In this document: piece after piece, positions 7,625 to 13,250 of the stretch | How positions within the stretch are numbered: position 1 is the stretch's first letter | Layout: each line of letters starts with the position of its first letter | Origin: Selenomonadaceae bacterium | GTDB taxonomy: Bacteria; Bacillota; Negativicutes; Selenomonadales; Selenomonadaceae | DNA: 36,974 bases | Assembly (NCBI GenBank): GCA_017518105.1 | Contig: JAFWWC010000017.1 | Coordinates: forward strand, 1 to 36,974 | Reading direction: 5' to 3' | Notes under the pieces: model-generated | The model's input: the letters and a program-made list of their open reading frames with translations, nothing else | The model's database searches: none | What the model was told of the DNA's origin: nothing | Made by a program: the position numbers and the translations under genes

Positions 7625-7710
7625 TTTTAAAGCGCGAAACCTCCAATCGTTGGCTAGACGACGGAGGCGGCACGTTTGGTGATAATATGTAGACTTTTGT
7701 TTTGGTTCCT
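7600..7710 (-). ncRNA. Predicted antisense RNA, candidate RNA II antitoxin
   Basis: A minus-strand transcript is predicted from the promoter at 7717-7744, starting near 7710. Its first 33 or so bases (AAGGAACCAAAAC...) are the complement of repeat copy 2 and so can pair, imperfectly, with repeat copy 1 around the peptide gene's ribosome site and GTG. It then runs into the shared hairpin at 7600-7616 and beyond that is fully complementary to the toxin message. The 3' end is uncertain: either near 7600 or at the T7 hairpin near 7348. This matches how RNA II blocks fst translation in the pAD1 par locus. Confidence 0.5.
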
Positions 7711-7711
7711 T
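7678..7711 (+). repeat. Direct repeat copy 2, at the 5' end of the antisense RNA
   Basis: Begins GGTGATAATATG and ends TGTTTTGGTTCCTT. One base missing after ATG gives ATG-TAG, so this copy does not encode a peptide. It lies exactly where the predicted minus-strand transcript begins. Confidence 0.8.
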
Positions 7712-7716
7712 CGCGC

Positions 7717-7744
7717 ATTATATCAGCTCAAAATTATTTTTCAA
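7717..7744 (-). promoter_or_regulatory. Promoter P2 of the antisense RNA
   Basis: On the minus strand TTGAAA (7744-7739), 16 bases and a perfect TATAAT (7722-7717) predict initiation near 7710. The -35 box overlaps the TGA stop codon of the restriction-methylase gene. It converges on P1 at 7385-7413. Confidence 0.7.
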
Positions 7745-10134
7745 GTAAATTTTATCACCTCGTCGCGCAAAAAGCCCAGCTCGTAGATTTGCGGCTCCAA
7801 TTTATCCTTTAACTCTGATAAATCTATCGTCGCGCCTAAACTCATGCGGATTTGATACCAGCCCGCGTCCCAATCCGAGATTTTCCAACGCTCAACGTCC
7901 AATTGCTCCAGTTCCGCGTAAAATCGCTTGTAAATCGCTTTTCCAGAATTTAAAACCGCTAAAGCCTCGCTCGAAAGGTCTAAGCGTTTATTTTTTATCC
8001 ACGTCGCCGCAAATCTGTCCTCCGTCGCCGAATTTAGACGTTCTTTTATCGCCGGTATCGTGCATTCCCAGCTTTTTACCTCCGAAACCTCGAACGGATA
8101 AAAATTATTCCTTATCTGATAAATTTTCCCTTCGTATTCTACGTCGCTAAGGCTCGCTGTCTGGTTCGACGCAGAAAATAGGCTCCATATCACCGAATCA
8201 ACTATAAATTCGCGGCTCAACGGCTTGTTCGGCTGTAAAAATTGGTCGCGGTCGTTTAGCCACGTCGCTTTTGGCAATCGCCGCACCATGTGTACTATCA
8301 TTGCCTCTTCAAAATTCTCCGGCGTAATTGAAAATCCCGCGTGGCTTGCATACGGCGCAGATAATAAAGCTGTGCTATTTTGATTCAAAAAGTCATTTCC
8401 TTTAACCATAAGCCCTGCTAAAAAGTTTTCGGCAATTCTATCGTTCCTGTTTTTGTTTTCAGCGGCAATTTTTAATGCACTGGACATCGGCGGGAATTTT
8501 TTTGTGCTCGGAAATCGTTTAACCCATTTATTTAAGAATTCTTCAGCCCGAACAGGTCTTAAAATCTTTAAACCAGGTCTGACCAAGATATTTTTATAAT
8601 TCTCCCAAACCTCAAGCTTAATTTCTTGCTCTTCCAATGAAATATGCTTGCTAAGGTTCCAAATTAAAAAGCCAATAGGAAATTGTCCTGTACAACCATT
8701 GAAATTATTGGCATTAAATACAAAGCCGCGCTCAAATTTATATCTGAAGACTTTATCGCGTAATTTTTGTTCAGCTTCAGCGTTTATATATTTTAAAGTA
8801 GAAAAAATTCCAAGATAAGCTGTTCGATTGGAAAAATCTTTGCTGATTCTATAAATGAACTGTGTAAATAATTCTTGGCTAGTTTTTCCGAGTTTTTCTG
8901 CTGTCATAAGTTTTTTAATTCTCGTCATTGAAACGCCATCTTTATTTACATTATCGCTTTTATTGTTGTTTGCAGTGACGTAAGGCGGATTTATGAAGAT
9001 AATCCATTTAATATTAGGGTTAGCAAGGTCTTCGCGCAGGTTTTCGGGCAATTTATCGGCGTCGTCATTCAAAAAATCGTATTGAAAACACGTAGCGGCA
9101 GAAAAAGTTTTCGCGCAATAGGCTGCTTCATCTTTATTCAGCGTAGAAATATAGCATTTGGCGAGCGATTCTTCCGGCAAAGAGAATTCAAGATTGCCCG
9201 TGCCCGCTGCCATGTCCCAAAGGCGAAAATTTTCATCTTTCCACCAGTCGCCAACGGTTTTTTGAAGATATTCAACGGCTTTATCGGCAAAAAGTTTCGG
9301 CGTATAAAATTCACCGGTAAAACGGCGCAAATTTTCTTCGGTCATCCTGTCCATACGCTGACGAACTGAAATAATCGTGTCGTGATTGCGAATTTTCTCG
9401 TATTGGCTCCAAAAAGCTTTGTAAGCGTCAATATCAATCGGTTTATAGATTTTTTTGCCGTCGGTCATGTGAAAAACGACTTTTGAACCGATAATTTCTG
9501 ATTTATCGCCTTCAATGTCGGTTATGAAGTATTCGGATGGCTTATGAGAATTTTTAACGGCGTCTCCGAACAAACTTTGCCAATAATTAAAAATGGCGTC
9601 AAAATTATTTGGCGTTATGATTTTTTTTGCGAATTTGCTAGTTTTTTTCCTAATGCGTTCAATATTGGTTACGAATTTAATTTCATCAGAAACGTTCGCG
9701 AAGTCATAAATAATCGCGTCTGTGATGATTTTAGAGTTTGTAAGGTCGGAAACAAGAATTTTGCATGGCGAAGAGGGCGGCAAAGCCCAATCGTAGCGGT
9801 TTTCATTGCTGTAGAAGTCAAAAAAGGTATTAGTCTCAAAATATGCGCCGAAATCTTTAGTAACGACGGAAATATAAGGGCTAAGTGGGCGCGGGTCTTT
9901 ACCGGTGTACAATCTTTGGGCGTAATAGAGAGCTTGAGCGATGGTTTCAGCTAATGCGTGATGATTTTTAAAGTTTTCATTGGTTTTGAACTCGAAAAAG
10001 ATTTCAGGGGTGTAAAGGTCGATATAATTGGTTGAATCGAAGTTGAGAATCTTAAAATAGTTAGCAAAGTAGTGTACAAGGGCGGGTTCGTTCTTAGAAG
10101 ACTTGATGTAGTCGTAAAAATGCTTTTTTGCCAT
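7741..10134 (-). CDS. Candidate Type IIG restriction enzyme / N6-adenine DNA methyltransferase
   Basis: A 797-residue single-chain enzyme. The methyltransferase core has the SAM motif DMAAGTGNLEF (307-317) and the catalytic NPPY (382-385), preceded by FTGEFYTPKLF (272-282), typical of Eco57I-like adenine methylases. Near the N-terminus D39, followed by E48-F-K50 in IFFEFK, resembles a PD-(D/E)XK nuclease core, so one protein may both cut and methylate. The C-terminal 300 residues would carry target recognition. No separate restriction, specificity or BREX gene adjoins it. The last 250 codons look GC-richer and host-like while the middle is AT-rich, suggesting a mosaic. GAGGTGATTTTCA precedes the ATG. 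A decayed second copy of its 3' end lies at 13126-13206. Methylase identity is firm, nuclease activity inferred. Confidence 0.75.
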   Translation of the reverse strand: MAKKHFYDYIKSSKNEPALVHYFANYFKILNFDSTNYIDLYTPEIFFEFKTNENFKNHHALAETIAQALYYAQRLYTGKDPRPLSPYISVVTKDFGAYFETNTFFDFYSNENRYDWALPPSSPCKILVSDLTNSKIITDAIIYDFANVSDEIKFVTNIERIRKKTSKFAKKIITPNNFDAIFNYWQSLFGDAVKNSHKPSEYFITDIEGDKSEIIGSKVVFHMTDGKKIYKPIDIDAYKAFWSQYEKIRNHDTIISVRQRMDRMTEENLRRFTGEFYTPKLFADKAVEYLQKTVGDWWKDENFRLWDMAAGTGNLEFSLPEESLAKCYISTLNKDEAAYCAKTFSAATCFQYDFLNDDADKLPENLREDLANPNIKWIIFINPPYVTANNNKSDNVNKDGVSMTRIKKLMTAEKLGKTSQELFTQFIYRISKDFSNRTAYLGIFSTLKYINAEAEQKLRDKVFRYKFERGFVFNANNFNGCTGQFPIGFLIWNLSKHISLEEQEIKLEVWENYKNILVRPGLKILRPVRAEEFLNKWVKRFPSTKKFPPMSSALKIAAENKNRNDRIAENFLAGLMVKGNDFLNQNSTALLSAPYASHAGFSITPENFEEAMIVHMVRRLPKATWLNDRDQFLQPNKPLSREFIVDSVIWSLFSASNQTASLSDVEYEGKIYQIRNNFYPFEVSEVKSWECTIPAIKERLNSATEDRFAATWIKNKRLDLSSEALAVLNSGKAIYKRFYAELEQLDVERWKISDWDAGWYQIRMSLGATIDLSELKDKLEPQIYELGFLRDEVIKFT

Positions 10135-10183
10135 TGAAAATCACCTCGGAGACGATTTTAACACGCTGAGCGGCAAAATTAAA

Positions 10184-10283
10184 GCTTGAAACCGATTTCG
10201 GAGCTGTGAAACTGATTTTGGAGGCTTGAAACTGATTTTGGAGCTGTGAAACGGGTTTTGAATGCTTGAAACGGGTTTTGGAG
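10184..10283. repeat. Five tandem 20-bp units in alternating A-B-A-B-A order
   Basis: Units start at 10184, 10204, 10224, 10244 and 10264. A units begin GCTTGAAAC and B units begin CTGTGAAAC; all continue with a near-constant YGATTTYGGAG or GGGTTTTGRAK. The true period is thus 40 bp. It sits between the restriction-methylase promoter region and the immunity-like gene. No open frame of note crosses it. Confidence 0.8.
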
Positions 10284-10302
10284 GCGATTTGAAGGTTCAA
10301 AA

Positions 10303-10492
10303 TACGAAATCCCAAATACAGGATTTTGTATGGCGTTCTGACGCGGGTTTTTCGGCATGTACAATTTTGGGGGGTGATTTTGAGCTGTAATTTACGAAAT
10401 CCCAAATACGGGATTTTGTAAAATGGGCAAAAAAATCGCCCTCGCAGGCGTTTTGAAGTTGCAAAGTTCCAAATCCTAAATATGGGATTTTG
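10303..10492. repeat. Three copies of a palindromic hairpin element
   Basis: Copies lie at 10303-10330, 10393-10420 and about 10468-10492. The best copy pairs TACGAAATCCC (10393-10403) with GGGATTTTGTA (10410-10420) around loop AAATAC: eleven pairs, one of them G-T. The first two copies are nearly identical and the third is degenerate. The stretch 10135-10498 holds no gene; apart from this element and the tandem units it shows nothing more that I can name. The element may be a REP-like interspersed repeat, or end signals for the gene at 10499. Confidence 0.7.
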
Positions 10493-10498
10493 ACAGTT

Positions 10499-11056
10499 CT
10501 AATCAATGAAGCCACCTTGTTTGAGCGACTTAATCTTTTGAGTTGCCAAAGGCTTTTCGTCATCTTCTGCCGGGTCGTACCAGAATTGCATTTCGTCAGT
10601 TAAGCCGTAATTTTCGGCGTCGGGAGGTTCCAAGTGAGCATCTAATTCTCCTAAGGATATGAGCCAAATTTTTTCCATTACCAAATTGCAATCATCGAAC
10701 TGAAAAATAATCGACTTCGGATAAGTCACTTTGTAGTTAGAAAACTCGAACGTGTCAATGACGACAAGAACGTCCTGTACGACGCGATTTATAGTTTTTA
10801 TGCAACCGCTGTCTGAAAAAGCGGCTTTAGAAACAGTCGGACGCCCTGCATCTTCGCGAATATCGAAATACTGAATCATTTCATCTGTTCTAGTTACTTC
10901 AAAGCAAAAATCTCCGAAATCGGCATATATCGGTAGCAACGCTTGAATGCCGACTTCAATAGGTTTCATCGTGCTAATTCTGAGCAATTTTTTACCGATA
11001 GTTTCACGCAATAAATTTTCTTCCGTTGCAGTCAATGACAAATCTTCTGTAAACAT
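10499..11056 (-). CDS. Unrecognised 185-residue protein, candidate immunity protein
   Basis: I do not recognise the family. It is soluble and acidic, without signal peptide or membrane helix, with a hydrophobic core pattern such as VVQDVLVVIDTFEF and an acidic C-terminal third ending KQGGFID. GAGGAGG stands 9 bases before the ATG. It lies 12 bases after the read-through end of a broken polymorphic-toxin domain (11069-11452). A small acidic gene directly downstream of a toxin tip is the standard place for its immunity protein, so I propose that role by position only. It appears intact although the toxin is not, as expected if it still protects against neighbours carrying the toxin. Confidence 0.5.
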   Translation of the reverse strand: MFTEDLSLTATEENLLRETIGKKLLRISTMKPIEVGIQALLPIYADFGDFCFEVTRTDEMIQYFDIREDAGRPTVSKAAFSDSGCIKTINRVVQDVLVVIDTFEFSNYKVTYPKSIIFQFDDCNLVMEKIWLISLGELDAHLEPPDAENYGLTDEMQFWYDPAEDDEKPLATQKIKSLKQGGFID

Positions 11057-11068
11057 GACATTACCTCC

Positions 11069-11452
11069 TCATTTTTTTCGACCGAAATGAATTTTTTGAT
11101 ACGGAATGACGCAATCTTTACTTAACGGGAAAATTGTAACCGCAGGACTGCCATCCGATGACGATTTTTAGCGAAATACCACTCGATAATGGTCGGGAAA
11201 GACAATTTGCAATCCTACCTCATTTCCGGGGAGCGAACTTATCTCGACAATTCCTTTTGCCAATCGTCCAACAAAATCCCACATTGTTTCTAAAGGATTT
11301 TCGCTGAGAATTTGAAGTACCTTGTTGCCAGACTTAATACCGAAGTATTTACTCTGAGACATCGGGTAATATTCAGCTAATTCCAAGAGATTATCCATAA
11401 ATTTGACGATATTTTTTGTTGCACCGTAATTTCCACCTTTTCCTGCCCCCAA
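11069..11452 (-). pseudogene. Polymorphic-toxin C-terminal module interrupted by an in-frame TAA
   Basis: From a TTG at 11452 the frame reads GAGKGGNYGATKNI, passes through a middle with YPMSQSKYFGIKSGN and reaches VVFR, where TAA (11168-11170) stops it. Read on in the same frame, the next codons give KSSSDGSPAV and end at QKIHFGRKK with TGA at 11069. As I recall, toxin tips of secreted polymorphic toxins commonly end with a D-G-T-x-Y-R segment followed by SSSDGSPAV and QKIHF, so the two halves belong to one domain broken by a single stop. There is no secretion or N-terminal carrier part, so this is an orphan cassette. The DUF4417 frame, if restored, ends 2 bases before this start. The in-frame continuity is seen directly; the toxin identity is from memory. 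Confidence 0.55.
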
Positions 11453-11454
11453 AA

Positions 11455-12100
11455 TTATACACGCTCCTTTTGATGAATTAAAGTTGTCCAACTCGGAAAA
11501 TGTAAGATATTCGTTTCGTTAGCATAAGGTTCAAAGATTTTTTTTCGGAACTGTGCCGTAAACGATAAGATTTTTTGGTTGCAGTCGTTTTATAAGCTCG
11601 CGAAGACCTTCGATAAAATATTTACGTTCCTCTTTATTTTTTATACAGCCGAGAGAACCGACAGCAAGATTTGAATTTTTATCCAAACCCTCGAAAACGA
11701 AATTGTAAGTCGAATCTCCGTTGAATCTGACATTTGGGATAACTTCTATTCCATTTTGTTGCCACCAATGACCGAGCACACGTCCTTTAGCTGTTGAATC
11801 TAATTTCATAAAAAGCGACATATTTCTCTGAACGCTGAAGTCGGGAGAAATTAGCCCGTAGAATTTTTTCAGCAATAGCAGATATTTTTTTGGTTGATTC
11901 CAAACGCAAATAAAATTTTTGTCGTCTTCATAGAAGTGAACCCATTGCGCAAAATCTTTTGTACTCAACGCTTTTGAAAACGGTATCAATTTATTTGGCA
12001 ATAGCCTGCTTGAGTGCAAAATCGGAATTTGAAACTCTCCAGAATAGCCTACACCCTCGAAAAGATAAGATTTGAATACATCTGAACTTTTATTTGCCAT
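11455..12100 (-). pseudogene. DUF4417 family gene with a frameshift in an A8 run
   Basis: The open frame 12100-11531 gives 189 residues with DUF4417 features: QWVHFYEDD, a P-x-x-YL-x-x-LKKF stretch, GLISPDFSVQRN, WWQQNGIEVIPNVRF, AVGSLGCIKN and LIVYGTVP. It stops abruptly after VPKKNL. In the coding strand the codons for PKK run through eight A (11545-11538). Removing one A restores IFEPYANETNILHFPSWTTL, the usual end of the family, and a stop at 11455-11457. So the gene is either inactivated, phase-variable at the homopolymer, or contains a sequencing error. The biochemical role of DUF4417 is unknown; members are common in phages and mobile elements. It has its own strong promoter at 12120-12148 and GAGGTGATTGA before the ATG. 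Confidence 0.7.
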
Positions 12101-12119
12101 TCAATCACCTCGTGAGGCG

Positions 12120-12149
12120 AGTATAGCTTGACTTGAATTCTCCGTCAAG
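12120..12149 (-). promoter_or_regulatory. Promoter of the DUF4417-toxin-immunity unit with overlapping inverted repeat
   Basis: On the minus strand TTGACG (12148-12143), 17 bases and TATACT (12125-12120). CTTGAC (12127-12132) and GTCAAG (12144-12149) form an inverted repeat with an 11-base gap that covers the -35 box and most of the spacer, as an operator would. ACTTGAC also occurs at the -35 of the XRE gene promoter at 13096-13124, so the XRE protein is a candidate binder. Confidence 0.6.
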
Positions 12150-12166
12150 TTTTGAGATAAAATTTT

Positions 12167-12736
12167 TTAAAACAACTTAATCTGTCCGGCTTCCTTTTCC
12201 AAAAATTCTTTTTTGCTCCGATAACATTTGCCGCTATTAAAATCAACATAAATAAGTTTCAGTTCCCATTGCGAGAGTCGAATTTTCATTGCCGTATAAG
12301 ACACGCAAAAAGTATCTGCCAACGAAGATACCTTCATGTCGGTCGGGAAATATTTTAAAAATCTATGTTCATTAAATTTAGAGAATTCCTCGCGAACTAT
12401 TTTTTCTGGCATAAGCAGATATGTCGCGAATTTATCTGCCTCGCGTTCCATTTGCGGCGAATGTTGCCCGATTAAATCTTTGTGCAAGACCCAATGTCCA
12501 ATCTCGTGCGCTATTGTGAAGTTTTTCAGCCCAACGTTCGTGACAAGTTCATTTACATAAATTCTTTTCTCCGAGACCGATAATGCCGCCGCCACATTAT
12601 CATTTTGCAAGCTCGTCCATTCAATTTCTAAATCAAAATAAAATTCGGCTAGTTGCTCGGCAATAATTGGTGGCTTTGAAAATTTTTCAGCTTGAAGAAT
12701 TCTATTGGCTAATTGTTCAATATTTTTTCGATTCAT
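12167..12736 (-). CDS. ImmA/IrrE family zinc metallopeptidase
   Basis: A 189-residue protein of the COG2856 class. The zinc motif H77-E-I-G-H81 is followed by a third ligand in EREADKFA (Glu99) and by LLMPE, as in ImmA and IrrE. These enzymes cleave a partner helix-turn-helix repressor when a stress signal arrives, switching on mobile-element or stress genes. The start overlaps the stop of the XRE repressor gene by 4 bases (ATGA), the typical pair arrangement seen in ICEBs1 immR-immA. A C-terminal part (about 130-189) with VSYTAMKIRLSQW probably contacts the partner. There is no signal peptide, so it is cytoplasmic. It is the second gene of the unit starting at 13077. Family is firm; the substrate is inferred. 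Confidence 0.85.
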   Translation of the reverse strand: MNRKNIEQLANRILQAEKFSKPPIIAEQLAEFYFDLEIEWTSLQNDNVAAALSVSEKRIYVNELVTNVGLKNFTIAHEIGHWVLHKDLIGQHSPQMEREADKFATYLLMPEKIVREEFSKFNEHRFLKYFPTDMKVSSLADTFCVSYTAMKIRLSQWELKLIYVDFNSGKCYRSKKEFLEKEAGQIKLF

Positions 12737-13077
12737 GAAGTCTTCTCCGCTTGCTCGATTATTTTTTCCACGATACCGCGCTGCGTTTCGTTTAATTTTG
12801 GAAAAATGCGCAGAAAATCTACCGCGAGTTTGTCGTCAACGATTGTTTCTTGAAAATTTTGCGGAACTTTTTTTGCAAGCAGAATTAATTCTTCCGCATT
12901 CGTCTCTAAGAACATTGCAAGTTTCCTTATCGTCGATTCGGCAGGGGTGCGGAGGCTTTTTCCGTTTTCAATCTTGCTGATGTACGTAAAATCTACGCCA
13001 ACAGACTCCGCAAGCTCTGATTGAGTCATTTTTTTTGCCTTACGCAATCGTTTAATTTTTTGTCCGAACGTTTCCAT
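12733..13077 (-). CDS. XRE-family transcription regulator
   Basis: A 114-residue protein with an N-terminal lambda-repressor-like helix-turn-helix (about 5-60: KIKRLRKAKKMTQSELAESV, then TYISKIENGK). The C-terminal half, QNFQETIVDDKLAVDFLRIF and onward, is helical and is likely the target or dimer region. I start it at the ATG at 13077 because GAGG lies 8 bases before it; a GTG at 13086 falls within that ribosome site. It forms an operon with the ImmA-like peptidase and has its own near-consensus promoter at 13096-13124, so self-repression is likely. It is probably the regulator of the island, by analogy with ImmR. Confidence 0.85.
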   Translation of the reverse strand: METFGQKIKRLRKAKKMTQSELAESVGVDFTYISKIENGKSLRTPAESTIRKLAMFLETNAEELILLAKKVPQNFQETIVDDKLAVDFLRIFPKLNETQRGIVEKIIEQAEKTS

Positions 13078-13095
13078 TTCAATCACCTCAAAAAA

Positions 13096-13124
13096 ATAGT
13101 AATTTGCTTTGGTTTGATTGTCAA
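13096..13124 (-). promoter_or_regulatory. Promoter of the XRE-ImmA pair
   Basis: On the minus strand TTGACA (13124-13119), 17 bases and TACTAT (13101-13096). The -35 box begins 2 bases after the stop codon of the restriction-methylase relic. ACTTGAC at the -35 is shared with the DUF4417 promoter. Confidence 0.75.
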
Positions 13125-13125
13125 G

Positions 13126-13206
13126 TTAAAAATATCGCACCTCGTCGCACAAAAATCCAAGCTCGTAAATCTGCGGCAAAAGTTTTTCCTATAATTCCAT
13201 TAAATT
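13126..13206 (-). pseudogene. 3' relic of a second restriction-methylase gene
   Basis: Read on the minus strand from 13206, the frame gives NLMEL, an in-frame TAG, EKLL, then PQIYELGFLCDEV and a stop at 13126-13128. The intact enzyme at 7741 ends DLSELKDKLE, PQIYELGFLRDEV. Over the best 40 bases (13138-13177 against 7756-7795) five differ, and four of those are synonymous third-position changes. This means the copy was a functional paralogue that diverged as a gene and was later reduced to its last 26 codons. Confidence 0.8.
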
Positions 13207-13233
13207 AGCCCACCTCCAGTTCAGAGATGGGCT
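13207..13233 (-). terminator. Hairpin after cstA
   Basis: AGCCCA (13207-13212) pairs with TGGGCT (13228-13233), with a further CTC/GAG pairing inside. It lies 17 bases past the cstA stop. The minus-strand sequence after it (AATTTAATGG) is A/T-rich but has no real T tract, so it is a weak terminator or only an mRNA-end hairpin. Confidence 0.4.
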
Positions 13234-13250
13234 TTGTCTACAAAATTCCG

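Noticed and set aside
7518..7718. 66-codon open frame on the minus strand over the peptide locus
   Set aside because: Its ATG (7718-7716) lies inside the -10 box and upstream of the predicted start near 7710, and it mostly mirrors the terminator and repeat, so the region is better read as non-coding antisense RNA.
10184..10283. Short tandem repeats as a CRISPR array
   Set aside because: Units are contiguous with no unique spacers and no cas genes are near.
11168..11491. A separate 107-residue gene starting at TTG 11491
   Set aside because: No ribosome site precedes 11491 and that part overlaps the natural end of the DUF4417 frame. A start near 11452 with read-through of the TAA fits the toxin domain better.
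7756..13177. The 40-bp near-identical segments at 7756-7795 and 13138-13177 as att or transposition direct repeats
   Set aside because: Most differences are synonymous within the same reading frame, so they are coding homology of two related genes, not an attachment-site duplication. No integrase is present.
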